From: Bradyrhizobium sp. AUGA SZCCT0283 | GTDB lineage: Bacteria > Pseudomonadota > Alphaproteobacteria > Rhizobiales > Xanthobacteraceae | Direction: 5' to 3' | Length of the DNA stretch: 64,000 nucleotides | NCBI RefSeq assembly: GCF_018130385.1 | Contig: NZ_JAFCLU010000013.1 | Location: 1 to 64,000 of the forward strand | Shown here: positions 26,637 through 35,480 of the stretch, piece by piece | Position numbering within the stretch: position 1 is the stretch's first letter | Layout of the letters: every line of letters starts with the position of its first letter | Position numbers and translations under genes: made by a program | Notes under the pieces: generated by a model | Database searches by the model: none | Told to the model about the DNA's origin: nothing | What the model saw: the letters and a program-made list of their open reading frames with translations, nothing else

Positions 26637-26683
26637 CGTCAACCTCTCCGATGATGTATCCTAGCACCGGCCTCAAGCGCTGC

Positions 26684-27412
26684 CTATGCGCTATCCCGCT
26701 TGGGGAGATCGCCATTGATCCGCCGCATGACGTCCAGTTTGATGGCGGCGATCTCGGCGTCTCCGCGCTCGCCGCGCGGTGTGCGGATAGGCAGTTCGGC
26801 GAGAACCCGAGCCGGGCGCGGCGACAGCAGGAACAGGCGGTCGCCGAGGCGAACCGCGTCGTCCACGTCATGGGTAACCAGCAGCGTTATCATGGAGCGG
26901 TTGTCCATCAACATGGCAATCTGATCGCGCATACGGGCGGCGAGGGCGGCATCGAGCGAGGCCAGCGGTTCGTCGAGAATGAGGAAATCAGGCTCGACGG
27001 CGAACGCACGGGCGAGCGCAACGCGCCGCGCCAGACCTAGCGATAGTTCGCCGGGAAAGTGGTTGCGATGCGCTTTCAATTCCAGAATCTCGAACAGCGC
27101 TGAAAGCTTCGCTTCATCGGCCAAGGGCGCAACAAGTCGCACATTTTCTTCGACCGACCGCCAGGGCAACAGCCGCGGTTCCTGGAAGACGAAGCCGATC
27201 CGCGCGCCGGGGGGGCGCGAGACGCGCCCTTGAAAGTCGGGGTCGAGGCCGGTGAGAATCCTGAGCATCGTACTCTTGCCGCAGCCGGATGGACCGACGA
27301 AGACGCCTACTTCTCCGGCATCAAGCGCAAAGGAGACGCCGGCGATCACGTCGTGCTGTTCGCCCGCCGCGTTCTTGAACGTCTTGCTGGCGATATCGAC
27401 CTCAAGCCGCAC
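26684..27412 (-). CDS. ABC transporter ATP-binding protein (nitrate/sulfonate/taurine type)
   Basis: 242-aa ATPase of the TauB/SsuB/NrtD class: Walker A GPSGCGKST, Q-loop GFVFQEPRLLPWRSV (the PWR form is typical of this class), signature LSLGLARRVALARA (with Gly-Leu replacing the canonical GGQ), Walker B DFLILDEPLASLD and H-loop VTHDVDDA. The start is placed at GTG 27412, giving an 11-bp overlap with the permease gene, because the longer frame to 27466 lies in the permease gene and lacks homology. It works with the two genes upstream (27402-29115). The transported compound is unknown. Confidence 0.82.
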   Translation of the reverse strand: MRLEVDIASKTFKNAAGEQHDVIAGVSFALDAGEVGVFVGPSGCGKSTMLRILTGLDPDFQGRVSRPPGARIGFVFQEPRLLPWRSVEENVRLVAPLADEAKLSALFEILELKAHRNHFPGELSLGLARRVALARAFAVEPDFLILDEPLASLDAALAARMRDQIAMLMDNRSMITLLVTHDVDDAVRLGDRLFLLSPRPARVLAELPIRTPRGERGDAEIAAIKLDVMRRINGDLPKRDSA

Positions 27413-28139
27413 GGGGACGCCACCGGGATAGCCGGGCCTCAAATGGCTGCACCAACAAGGTTTCAATAAGGAGCACGACCGCTGCGAAGCTCAGCGAATA
27501 GGCAAGCAATAGCGGAATGTCGAACAGCTGGAACGCCACGCCGATCTCGAAACCAACACCGTTCGGACGTCCGAGTAATTCCGCAACAAGGACGATCTTC
27601 CAGACCAGGGAAAGTCCTGATCGCGAGGCGGCTGCGATATAGGGCGACAGTTGCGGTAAAATGACGTGCCGGAACTTCTTCCAGCGTGGCAACGCAAATA
27701 CCGTCGCCATTTCGTCAAGCGCCGCGTCGAGGGCACGCGCCCCTTCGCGCAGCGTAACGACGGCGGTCGGGAGCTTGTTGATGGCGATTGCCGCAATAGC
27801 GGCGACTTCAGTCAATCCAGCCCAGATGTAGGCGAGCACGATGACCACGAGCGCCGGCAGGTTGAGCAGCAGGATCAGCCAGGGGTCGCCCAGCCGATCG
27901 GCAAGCCGTGCCCGGCCCATCAGGTATCCGATGGCGGCGCCCAGTGTCATCGCCAGCGTGAAGGCGAGCGCAACGCGCGCCAATGTCACGCCGAGATGGA
28001 AGAATAAGTCACCTGACCTCGCTTCCGAAACCATGGCCGTGAAGACGGTGGGGGGAGGTGGCAGCTTCGCGTCGCCGGCAAACAGCGAGGCGATCCACCA
28101 GGTTGCAAGCAGCACGGCGAATGACAGCAGGCGCGGCAC
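27402..28139 (-). CDS. ABC transporter permease (nitrate/sulfonate/taurine type)
   Basis: 245-aa inner-membrane permease with about six segments. The EAA loop ALDAALDEMATVFALPRWKK and following ILPQLSPYIAAASRSGLSLVW are typical of SsuC/TauC/NrtB permeases. The frame is open to 28370, but a GTG at 28139 follows GGGAGG and lies one base after the binding-protein stop, so I start there. It overlaps the ATPase gene. Confidence 0.82.
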   Translation of the reverse strand: MPRLLSFAVLLATWWIASLFAGDAKLPPPPTVFTAMVSEARSGDLFFHLGVTLARVALAFTLAMTLGAAIGYLMGRARLADRLGDPWLILLLNLPALVVIVLAYIWAGLTEVAAIAAIAINKLPTAVVTLREGARALDAALDEMATVFALPRWKKFRHVILPQLSPYIAAASRSGLSLVWKIVLVAELLGRPNGVGFEIGVAFQLFDIPLLLAYSLSFAAVVLLIETLLVQPFEARLSRWRPRAA

Positions 28140-28140
28140 C

Positions 28141-29115
28141 TCAGCCTCCCGGGATCGCGTGATAGAATGTTCCGGGATCGAGTTCAGGCGCCGGCCCGAC
28201 AAGTTCGCGGCCGCCGATGTCAGCCAGCACGCGGTAGAGAATGCGCGCGTCGGCTTCCTCGTCCGCCACCGGGCGACGCGGAATTCCCTCCCGATAGCGG
28301 TCGCGATAGGCGCGCAACGTTGCGGCGTCGGCAGCGCCGGTGAGTGGCGCAATTTTCTCCCACTCCGCATCCGAAGTCGACAGGATCTCTTTCGCCGCGC
28401 GGGTCATGGCGATGAAGCGGGCAATTTTGTCCTGGTTTGCGTTCGCCCATTTTTCGTCGAAGACGTAGCCGATCATCGCGGTGCGGCCCTTGGCGCCGAG
28501 TTTCGGCAGCAGGTCCTCGATGCCGGCGATGCGGCGAAAACCCTTCGCTTCCAGTGCGGCGCAGAAATTCCAGTAGTTCAAGGTCGCATCCATTTCCCCG
28601 CTGAGCGTCTTCGCAGCCAGCAGCGGTGGCGCACCGTACGCAATTGTCGCGTCCGACTTCAGGTCGATGCCGCCCTGCTTCAACCACGCCAGCAGCAATA
28701 GCCAGCTCTTGTCGATCGGACCCCCCGCGACGGCGAGCTTGCGGCCCTTGAGTTCGGCCAAGCTCTGGATCGGCGATGAGGCAGGTACCATCACGGCGCC
28801 GAGCGCGCTCGAATAAGGATAGAAGGTCAGCTTGGCGCCAAGCCCGCGTTCGCGTGACACCCAAAGCCAGTCGGTGACTACAATGTCGGCATTCCCGGCC
28901 CGAAGCGCGATCTTGCCCGCCTCGGGGCTCGCCAGCTCGAGAACGTCAACCGAAAGGTTGGCCTGCTTGTCGAGGCCGTGCGCACGGATGACTGCGAGTT
29001 CCCAGGCGAATGTTCCGGTCTTCTGCACCGCAACGCGTAAAGCCTCGGCGCTGCAGCACGTGCCGAGCAAGACCGAGACAATCGTGGCGAGCAGCATGCG
29101 AACAATAAAATTCAT
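28141..29115 (-). CDS. ABC transporter substrate-binding protein (NMT1/SsuA-like)
   Basis: 324-aa periplasmic binding protein. Signal peptide MNFIVRMLLATIVSVLLGTC with cleavage near SAEA (residue 24), then a type-2 periplasmic fold: LRVAVQKTGTFAWELAVIRA, ELASPEAGKIALRAGNADIV and DATLNYWNFCAALEAKGF. ATG 29115 has AAGGG 5 nt upstream; the frame continues to 29181. It faces the small exported protein at 29201. Position inside a PQQ/methanol region suggests uptake of something useful there (a cofactor precursor, chelate or C1-sulfonate), but the ligand is not predictable from sequence. Confidence 0.82.
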   Translation of the reverse strand: MNFIVRMLLATIVSVLLGTCCSAEALRVAVQKTGTFAWELAVIRAHGLDKQANLSVDVLELASPEAGKIALRAGNADIVVTDWLWVSRERGLGAKLTFYPYSSALGAVMVPASSPIQSLAELKGRKLAVAGGPIDKSWLLLLAWLKQGGIDLKSDATIAYGAPPLLAAKTLSGEMDATLNYWNFCAALEAKGFRRIAGIEDLLPKLGAKGRTAMIGYVFDEKWANANQDKIARFIAMTRAAKEILSTSDAEWEKIAPLTGAADAATLRAYRDRYREGIPRRPVADEEADARILYRVLADIGGRELVGPAPELDPGTFYHAIPGG

Positions 29116-29200
29116 GGTCCCTTGAGCCGTTTCTTCGAACGTCCGCTTTTCTGTGGGACAGTCATAGCATAGCTTCCACAATTACCAGCGGGAGGAAACG

Positions 29201-29560
29201 ATGACGCTTGTCGGATCGGTACGACCTATTGTCGCCGCGTTGATGGCGCTGATGACGATGGCAGTGGCCACGCACGCCCAGGACTTCAACGATTATCCGA
29301 CGTCGGCGCGCGTCGAATACGCGTTTGGCTGCCTGAAAGCAAATGGCGAGACGCGGCAGGCGATCGAGCAATGCTCCTGTTCGATCGATGTTATCGCTTC
29401 GCTCGTGCCTTTTGAGCGCTATGTCACGGCCGAAACCGTGCTCAGCATGTCGCAGGTCCGGGGAAATCTGGGCGGGCAGTTCCGCACATCAGAGCAGGCG
29501 GCAAGCGCGCTCAACGAACTCAGGCGGGCCCAGGCCGAAGCGGAAGTGCGTTGCTTCTGA
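29201..29560 (+). CDS. Small exported cysteine-containing protein, function unknown
   Basis: 119-aa protein with a signal peptide (cleavage after HAQ near residue 27) and four cysteines: FGCLKANG, EQCSCS and a final RCF. GGGAGGAAACG is ideally placed before the ATG. Mature residues are helical in character (SARVEYAFGC, QAASALNELRRAQAEAEV). Proteins of this size and Cys pattern accompany quinoprotein gene sets, but I cannot assign a function. It is the first plus-strand gene facing the ABC binding-protein gene. Confidence 0.7.
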   Translation: MTLVGSVRPIVAALMALMTMAVATHAQDFNDYPTSARVEYAFGCLKANGETRQAIEQCSCSIDVIASLVPFERYVTAETVLSMSQVRGNLGGQFRTSEQAASALNELRRAQAEAEVRCF

Positions 29561-29580
29561 GGTGCTGCACGCGGCCTGCG

Positions 29581-30399
29581 TCAAATCCCGGAATCGTCGA
29601 TCTTCCATTCGCGCTGGAAGACGTGTCCCTCGGTATCCTTGGCCTCGGCGCGGAAAGTTTTCGCGCCATTCGAGACGTAGGTGAACCTGATATTGGGATC
29701 TTCCGAAATTGAAATGCCGCCTTCCATCGTCAACACCAGGCTGTCGTCCTGCCAAAGCCGCAGTTCGTTGACGAAGAATGCCGGGACATAGAGTTGCGTG
29801 ACCTGGTCCATCTGCAGGCCGGAATTGTTGGGATGTCCGATCATGATCTGGGCCTCGCGCGCGCCGCTGGCGGAGCCTTCACCGGCTCTTCCGAACTGCC
29901 GGTAGCGCATCTGGCCTAATCTGCCCTTGGCTTCGTCGGCGTTCTTGGCGGCGGGCGCCGAGCAGCCGCCGGACGCCTTCACATAGGTCTTGGTCATGTA
30001 AAGTTTGCCGTCGCTGAGTTCGGCCACCGCATGAACATCGGTGTAATTGTTGACGCGGACGCGGGTGGAGATCTCAGACACTTTGGCGTCCGGCCCGAGC
30101 TGGAATTTGGCCGCCATCGGCGCGGGGTTCTGGTCGATGACCAGCGTAATGCTCAGCACCTGCCTGCTGTCGCCGGGCGACAGCTTCGTTCGCAAGGTCA
30201 CCGGCACGATGGCGGCGTCCTCGGCGCGGGACGGCATTTCGACGGCGATCACGTCGCTGCCATCGTTCATCGGACGGTTGTTGAAGATGTCCTGAACCAG
30301 GCCGGGCCAGGGGTCGTTCGCCTCTGCCGCACGCGCCGGCGGCGCGCCGAACAGGAACAAGCCAGCGACGACGGACAGGCGGAAAAGAGATCCGGGCAT
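29581..30399 (-). CDS. Quinoprotein dehydrogenase-associated SoxYZ-like carrier protein
   Basis: 272-aa periplasmic fusion protein. A signal peptide ends near ARAA (residue 25). The N-terminal half is SoxY-like, ending in SGGCSAPAA, whose Cys is equivalent to the sulfur-carrying Cys of SoxY. The C-terminal half (about residues 170-272, QIMIGHPNNSGLQMDQVTQL and later) is SoxZ-like. Free-standing SoxY and SoxZ carry thiosulfate intermediates; the fused form occurs with PQQ dehydrogenases instead of sox genes, and its cargo there is undetermined. It lies beside the metallohydrolase gene on the same strand, 54 nt downstream of it. Confidence 0.87.
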   Translation of the reverse strand: MPGSLFRLSVVAGLFLFGAPPARAAEANDPWPGLVQDIFNNRPMNDGSDVIAVEMPSRAEDAAIVPVTLRTKLSPGDSRQVLSITLVIDQNPAPMAAKFQLGPDAKVSEISTRVRVNNYTDVHAVAELSDGKLYMTKTYVKASGGCSAPAAKNADEAKGRLGQMRYRQFGRAGEGSASGAREAQIMIGHPNNSGLQMDQVTQLYVPAFFVNELRLWQDDSLVLTMEGGISISEDPNIRFTYVSNGAKTFRAEAKDTEGHVFQREWKIDDSGI

Positions 30400-30453
30400 G
30401 CACCACCTTTATGCGGATGGAAGCAACGAAAGCAATATAGGGCAATGCGCGTG

Positions 30454-31377
30454 CTATTCCCATTCAATTTCCGAAAATGCTGCGGTTGCGTTGCGGGTGT
30501 TGAAGTCATCGAACAACTCCCATCGGGATCGCTCGGAGCCCGCTGCGGTGCCCGCCGCCGTGATCGGCTTGCCGCTTGTGACGAGCCCGCGTACGTCTGA
30601 CGCCAGCGTCTGGAGATAGCGGCGCTCGTCGGCGAGGGCGGCCGGCCATCCGCTCACCGGACCGTGACCGGGGACCACGCGTTGCGCGGGCAGGGCGCCG
30701 AGTTCGCCCAGTACGCCCAGCCAGCCGCGGATGCTGCCGTCCAGCACGGGTGTGTGGGCCAGAAACACCAGATCGCCCGCAAACAGGGTTCCGGTTTTTT
30801 CATCGAGTACCGTGAGATCGCAATCGCTATGCGCGGCGGGCCACGCCCGCAACACAAGGGTTCGTGCGCCGAGATCCAGGTTGAGGCTGCCGCTGACCAG
30901 CAGCGTTGGCGGCACGATGCGTATTTCGTCGATCAACTGATCGCCCATGGTCCGGCGAAATGCATCGAGATAGAACTGTCCGCGCGCGGCCAGCGCGCGT
31001 GGCAGGTTCGCATGGCCGACAAAGGTCGTTCCGTTCTGCACGAAAGCGCCGTTGCCGAAAACGTGATCGGGGTGGCCGTGTGTATTGATGACGTACCGGA
31101 TTGGCTTGCCGGTCCGGGCACGAATAGCCGCCATCAATTGTCGCCCCTCGCGGAGGCTGCCACCCGTATCGATCACCGCGACCGCGTCCTCGCCGACGAT
31201 GAAACCGACATTGGCAATCGCGCCGCCGTTCTCACGCGTCATCTGCGCGGTTTGGCCGTTGTGCACGAACACGCCATCCACAATGGAATTGACGGGCAAC
31301 TCCTGTTGCTGTGCGCGCGAGGCTGTTGCTGTAGCGAGCATCGCGAGCGCGGCCATGATCAATGCGGCACGAGCCAT
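30454..31377 (-). CDS. Quinoprotein relay system zinc metallohydrolase (SoxH-related)
   Basis: 307-aa exported metallo-beta-lactamase-fold hydrolase. Signal peptide [20 protein letters not shown] (cleavage near RAQ, residue 22), then the zinc motif THGHPDH (about residues 99-105), GHANL and AHSDCDL carrying further ligands, and [11 protein letters not shown]. It resembles the SoxH/PqqB-like group that accompanies quinoprotein dehydrogenases. GGAGG lies 8 nt before the ATG. It is encoded directly upstream of the SoxYZ-like carrier gene, suggesting that it acts on the carrier-bound group. Confidence 0.85.
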   Translation of the reverse strand: MARAALIMAALAMLATATASRAQQQELPVNSIVDGVFVHNGQTAQMTRENGGAIANVGFIVGEDAVAVIDTGGSLREGRQLMAAIRARTGKPIRYVINTHGHPDHVFGNGAFVQNGTTFVGHANLPRALAARGQFYLDAFRRTMGDQLIDEIRIVPPTLLVSGSLNLDLGARTLVLRAWPAAHSDCDLTVLDEKTGTLFAGDLVFLAHTPVLDGSIRGWLGVLGELGALPAQRVVPGHGPVSGWPAALADERRYLQTLASDVRGLVTSGKPITAAGTAAGSERSRWELFDDFNTRNATAAFSEIEWE

Positions 31378-31613
31378 ATTTCGGCCTCCGTCTCATCACG
31401 AAGCGCTATCGGAAATTCCATGTGTCATCGCGGTTCGGTTTGCGCCGCAGCACGGGCGACGACTCCGCTATGGGGATTATTCCTGTTGCAGGCTCCAAAT
31501 GACAAGCTTAGCATTTTGCTGGTCTGCGGCTTCAACGGAACTTGGTTCGTCGGGGTTGCCGATATTTTTCCGAAGTTGGCAACCATGGTGGGCCGGAAGT
31601 GCAGCAGCTTTTG

Positions 31614-32498
31614 ATGACATATGCCGGGCAGAAGCGCTGGCTGGCGATCGTAGTATTGGCGGTCCTCGCCATACTCGTCGGGCGCGATTGCGCGCGCGCG
31701 CAGATCAACGAAACGGGCGATCTCTCGATCGAACTCGTCGATCCCAACGTGCTGCGCGTCTGCGCTGATCCGCACAATCTGCCGTTTTCCAACGAGAAGG
31801 GTGAGGGGTTCGAGAACAGGCTCGCAGAACTGTTCGCCGAGAAGCTGAACAAGAAGCTGGACTACATGTATTTTCCGCAGGCAACCGGTTTCGTCCGGAT
31901 GACCCTTGGCGCCCACCGTTGCGATGTCATCATGGGCTTCCCGCAAGGCGACGACCTGGTTCAGGGGACCAATCCCTATTACCGCACCGCCTATGCGCTG
32001 GTCGCCAAGCCGGGCAGCGGCCTCGAAGACGTGGCGACGCTGGAAGACGAACGCCTGAAAGGCAAGCATATCGGCATCGTGGCCGGCACGCCGCCTGCCA
32101 CGAACATGGCGGTCAACGGCCTGATGGCGAACGCCAAACCATATCAGTTGATGGTCGATACCCGCCTGGACTCGTCCGCGGAGGCCATGATCGCCGACCT
32201 GATGTCGGGCCAGATCGACGCCGGCATTCTGTGGGGACCGATGGCGGGCTTCTATGCGAAGAAGGCGAACCCGCCGCTGCATGTCACGCCTCTCGTGAAG
32301 GAAAAGACCGGCCCGCGATTGGCGTTCCGCATCGGCATGGGGGTGCGCGGGGCTGACCAGAACTGGAAGCGGCAGCTCAACCGCCTGATCCAGGAGAACC
32401 AGCCCGGCATCAACAAGATACTGCTGGACTTCGGCGTGCCCTTGCTCGACGAGAACGACCGGCCGCTCGGCGCGGCGACGGCAACGAAAGCGCCATGA
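31614..32498 (+). CDS. Quinoprotein dehydrogenase-associated periplasmic binding protein (MoxJ/XoxJ-like)
   Basis: 294-aa exported protein of the family-3 amino-acid-binding fold: signal/anchor WLAIVVLAVLAILVG, then LRVCADPHNLPFSNEKGEGF at the start of the mature part, DVIMGFPQGDDLV and IDAGILWGPMAGFYA. MoxJ-type proteins are not true importer subunits; XoxJ is thought to help activate the XoxF dehydrogenase. The frame is open from 31542. I use ATG 31614, though GTG 31599 with GGCCGG upstream is possible. The stop overlaps the CxxxCW gene (ATGA). Two cysteines (about residues 54 and 108) may form a disulfide. Confidence 0.83.
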   Translation: MTYAGQKRWLAIVVLAVLAILVGRDCARAQINETGDLSIELVDPNVLRVCADPHNLPFSNEKGEGFENRLAELFAEKLNKKLDYMYFPQATGFVRMTLGAHRCDVIMGFPQGDDLVQGTNPYYRTAYALVAKPGSGLEDVATLEDERLKGKHIGIVAGTPPATNMAVNGLMANAKPYQLMVDTRLDSSAEAMIADLMSGQIDAGILWGPMAGFYAKKANPPLHVTPLVKEKTGPRLAFRIGMGVRGADQNWKRQLNRLIQENQPGINKILLDFGVPLLDENDRPLGAATATKAP

Positions 32499-33070
32499 GG
32501 GAAACGCTCGCAGGCCTGATCCTTGCGGCATTCACCTTCATTGTCTCGACATCAGCGCAGGAAAGGCCTCCCGAGCCCGACGGGTACCGCATGGAAGACT
32601 ACCGTGCGCCGGTCCCTACGACCCTTGCCGGCGTGCGTGTTCTGACGACCGCGGAGGCGGCATCGACCTGGCGAGCCAAAGCGGGCGTGTTCATCGACGT
32701 GCTGCCCCGCGCGCCAAAACCGCAAAACCTTCCCGAAGGCACGGTCTGGCGTGACATGCCGCGGCTCAACATTCCCGGCAGCGTGTGGCTGCCGGACACC
32801 GGCTACGGAAGGCTGGCGGCCGCGACGGAAGATTACCTGCGGCGAGGGCTCGTCCGCGCGACGGCGGGCAACACCACCGCGCTGGTGGTGGTTTACTGTC
32901 TGGCCGATTGCTGGATGTCCTGGAACGCGGCAAAGCGAATCCTGGCCTACGGCTATTCCAATGTGGCGTGGTACCCCGAAGGAACGGATGGCTGGGAACG
33001 GGCTGGCCTGGCTCTGACGGAGTCGCAACCGGAACCACGGGCAGGTGAGGCGGCGCCGTCGCCGCGTTAG
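32495..33070 (+). CDS. PQQ-dependent catabolism-associated CxxxCW protein (rhodanese-like)
   Basis: 191-aa exported protein, signal peptide MRETLAGLILAAFTFIVSTS. The mature part has a rhodanese-like fold with FIDVLPRAP near residue 68 and the signature VVVYCLADCWMSWNAAKRIL (about residues 130-149), where the Cys pair is C-x3-C-W. The family is found with PQQ dehydrogenases; a thiol or disulfide relay role is plausible but unproven. It is translationally coupled to the MoxJ-like gene. With the SoxYZ-like carrier and metallohydrolase it makes a third sulfur-chemistry-like protein in the cluster. Confidence 0.85.
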   Translation: MRETLAGLILAAFTFIVSTSAQERPPEPDGYRMEDYRAPVPTTLAGVRVLTTAEAASTWRAKAGVFIDVLPRAPKPQNLPEGTVWRDMPRLNIPGSVWLPDTGYGRLAAATEDYLRRGLVRATAGNTTALVVVYCLADCWMSWNAAKRILAYGYSNVAWYPEGTDGWERAGLALTESQPEPRAGEAAPSPR

Positions 33071-33205
33071 ATCGGGACACAAAATCGCGAAAACAACCCC
33101 ATGCAAAGTAGAATGGGCCCGGGGCTCGCAGCACTCAGGCCGCTTGCGTCCGGGGCACGAGAGAGTCCGTCGTCACAGCCCGACCTAATCTCATCCTGCT
33201 GGCGA

Positions 33206-33817
33206 TTATTCGATTTCCTGCTGAATCGTCCGGCCGAGGGCGAACAGACGCTGGTCGATCGCCGTCGGCACCTCGCAGACGAATTTGACAATGCGCTGCC
33301 GGTCCTCGAAGATGCGTGTCTGCCAAACAAGCTGATTTCCGAGGTCGTCGATCTTGGCTTGATCGCGCTGGGACTCACCCTGCAGCGCCTGCAGGGAAAG
33401 CGTGTCAGCGCGTATTTTGTCCGCCGCCTCGCGCTGCTTGCGGGTGACGCGCTCCAGCCCGTTCAGGACCTGGGAGCGTTGGGCGTTGAGGGAATCGAAC
33501 AGGCCGGCAAACAGCAGTTTTCCGCTTCCGGTCTTGTCGGCTGCACCGTTCAGATATTCGGTGATTGCCTTTTGCGCTTCCTCGAGCGGGGTCCGCCGCG
33601 CCGCCAGCTTGGCTACCAGCGCGCTGACCTTGGCATCGTCCTTCCACTTGCCGGAGACATCGTCGAGCGGCGGGCCTGCCCAAACCGCGGCAAGCGATAT
33701 CTCGGGCACCTTGGCCTGGGCGCACGGCCAGTCCGGATAGCGCGGATCGGCGGCATGGGCGAACCTGATCGTCGCCGTAACGGCAAGCCATACTGCGATC
33801 GCGGTTCGATATTTCAT
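33206..33817 (-). CDS. Exported coiled-coil-rich protein of the Lut-like cluster
   Basis: 203-aa protein: signal peptide MKYRTAIAVWLAVTATIRFA (cleavage near HAA, residue 22), a segment with DPRYPDWPCAQAKVPEIS, and a long helical part (RVTRKQREAADKIRADTLSL, ALQGESQRDQAKIDDLGNQL) likely to form a coiled coil, with a second Cys in FVCEVP. The frame is open into the permease gene, but the ATG at 33817 overlaps the permease stop by 4 nt and starts the signal peptide. It is last of a five-gene minus-strand operon whose layout parallels the Methylobacterium lut genes. Function unknown. Confidence 0.8.
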   Translation of the reverse strand: MKYRTAIAVWLAVTATIRFAHAADPRYPDWPCAQAKVPEISLAAVWAGPPLDDVSGKWKDDAKVSALVAKLAARRTPLEEAQKAITEYLNGAADKTGSGKLLFAGLFDSLNAQRSQVLNGLERVTRKQREAADKIRADTLSLQALQGESQRDQAKIDDLGNQLVWQTRIFEDRQRIVKFVCEVPTAIDQRLFALGRTIQQEIE

Positions 33818-34662
33818 GTCTCGCCTCCGGCCGGTCCGCGGCGGATCAGGCCGCGCGATGGATCGTAGGCGTAAATCGCGCCGACCATGAAGGCGATCGT
33901 GCAGCCGCCGACGACCGCGAGCGACGTCCAGTTCACTTGTCCATACAGCGCAAAACGTATCAGCTCCACGGCGTGGGTGAACGGATTGAACAGGCAGACA
34001 TAGTAGAGCATCGGGCTGCTCTCCAGGATGCGCCACAGCGGATAGAGCGCTGAGGAAGCAAAAAACATCGGAAAGATGACAAAGTTCATCACGCCGGCGA
34101 AATTCTCAAGCTGCTTGATGCCGGAGGAGATCAGCATCCCCAATGCGCCGAGCATCAGGCCCGACAGGACCAGCGCCGGCAGCACCGTGAGATAGCCGGC
34201 CGGCGGCGGTGCGATATCCCAGAACCAGGCAATCAGCAGGAAGGCATACACCTGAAGCAGCGAGACGGCGGTTCCCGCCAGAAGCTTGCAGGACAAGAGA
34301 AACCATCGCGGCAGCGGACTCACCAGCAACGTCCGCATGTTGCCCATCTCGCGGTCATAGACCATGGAGAGTGAGGACTGCATACCGTTGAAGAGCTGGA
34401 TCATCGCCATCAGGCCGGGTGCAATGTAGACCTCGTACAGGATGTAGGTTTCGTAGGGCGGGATGATGGAGAGGCCGAGCACCTGACGGAAGCCGGCGGC
34501 AAAGATGAACAGCCACACCAGAGGCCGCACCAGTGCGGAGATGAAGCGTTCGCGTTGATGCAGGAAGCGAAGCGCCTCGCGCCAGACAATGCCGTTCAGG
34601 CAGGTGAGATATTCGCCAAGCGAGAAGCCGCTCCGGATTGGCCTGATGGTTGCTGATGTCAT
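33814..34662 (-). CDS. ABC-2 type permease, PQQ/lanthanide-associated ABC system
   Basis: 282-aa inner-membrane protein with six segments, of the ABC-2 family usually seen in exporters: ALVRPLVWLFIFAAGFRQVL, LYEVYIAPGLMAMIQLFNGM, GNMRTLLVSPLPRWFL and NPFTHAVELIRFALYGQ. In quinoprotein clusters this family is paired with the adjacent ATPase; the Methylobacterium counterparts (LutE/LutF) are needed for lanthanide transport into the cytoplasm. It overlaps the ATPase gene and the following exported-protein gene by 4 nt each. Confidence 0.86.
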   Translation of the reverse strand: MTSATIRPIRSGFSLGEYLTCLNGIVWREALRFLHQRERFISALVRPLVWLFIFAAGFRQVLGLSIIPPYETYILYEVYIAPGLMAMIQLFNGMQSSLSMVYDREMGNMRTLLVSPLPRWFLLSCKLLAGTAVSLLQVYAFLLIAWFWDIAPPPAGYLTVLPALVLSGLMLGALGMLISSGIKQLENFAGVMNFVIFPMFFASSALYPLWRILESSPMLYYVCLFNPFTHAVELIRFALYGQVNWTSLAVVGGCTIAFMVGAIYAYDPSRGLIRRGPAGGET

Positions 34663-35480
34663 GACGTTGGGCTCCCGCTCTGTGCGGTGGAGCCGGTCAG
34701 CCGCATGAACGCCGTATTGATATCGCCGCCGCCGGTATCGGCGATAACCCGCGCTACTTTGTCCTGGGCCAGAACCCGGCCCTGATGCAGGACAACCAGA
34801 TCATCGTTCGAACCGATCTCGTCGAACAGATGCGTCGCCCATAACACGCTTATTCCCTGTTCGGTAACGAGCTGGCGGACATGATTGAGGATATCGGCGC
34901 GCGCCTTGACGTCGAGGCCGACGGTTGCCTCGTCGAGCAGCAGCAGGCGCGGACGATGCAGCAGCGCGCGGGCGATTTCCAATCGCCGCATCTGGCCGCC
35001 GGAGAGGTCACGCACCTTGCTGCCGGCGCGGTCGGCAAGGCCAATGCGCGCCAGCACCTCGCGGCTGCGTTCGCGGCCATCGCGCCTGGCAATGCCGTGC
35101 AGCGCGGCATGATAGAGCAGGTTCTGCGTCACCGAGAGGTCGAGATCGAGCGTGCGGGGCTGAAACACCACCCCGAGCAACCGCAATGCTTCGCCGGGCG
35201 CATGCGCGACGTCGTGGCCGAAAATGCCGATATGTCCGCGCTGGATTCCGAACAGCCGTGTGATGAGCGAGAACAGGGTGCTCTTGCCGGCGCCGTTCAG
35301 GCCAAGCAATGCCGTAAAGCTTGCCGGAGCGACGGTGAAGCCGACGTCGATCAGCGCCTGACGAGCGCCATAGGAATGGCTGACGCCGTCGATCGACAAT
35401 GCCGGCATCTCCACGGCTTCGGGCCGGGAGGGGATGTCCGGCGTGTTCTGACCGGCGGAAAATGCGTCAGTGGCCGTCAT
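34659..35480 (-). CDS. ABC transporter ATP-binding protein, PQQ/lanthanide-associated ABC system
   Basis: 273-aa ABC ATPase with Walker A GLNGAGKST (about residue 57), Q-loop VFQPRTLDLDLSV, signature LSGGQMRRL, Walker B LLLLDEATVGLDV and H-loop WATHLFDEI. It drives the ABC-2 permease encoded next. I start at ATG 35480, which overlaps the propeller gene by 14 bp; a TTG at 35489 with GGGGGAT upstream is an alternative. Being in the lut-like operon beside a TonB receptor and xoxF points to lanthanide or chelate handling, by analogy with LutE. Confidence 0.87.
   Translation of the reverse strand: MTATDAFSAGQNTPDIPSRPEAVEMPALSIDGVSHSYGARQALIDVGFTVAPASFTALLGLNGAGKSTLFSLITRLFGIQRGHIGIFGHDVAHAPGEALRLLGVVFQPRTLDLDLSVTQNLLYHAALHGIARRDGRERSREVLARIGLADRAGSKVRDLSGGQMRRLEIARALLHRPRLLLLDEATVGLDVKARADILNHVRQLVTEQGISVLWATHLFDEIGSNDDLVVLHQGRVLAQDKVARVIADTGGGDINTAFMRLTGSTAQSGSPTS

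Noticed and set aside
29116-29200. Possible partial copy of the direct-repeat motif between the divergent genes at 29115 and 29201
   Set aside because: Only part of one half-site resembles the consensus and no second repeat lies at 21-bp spacing.
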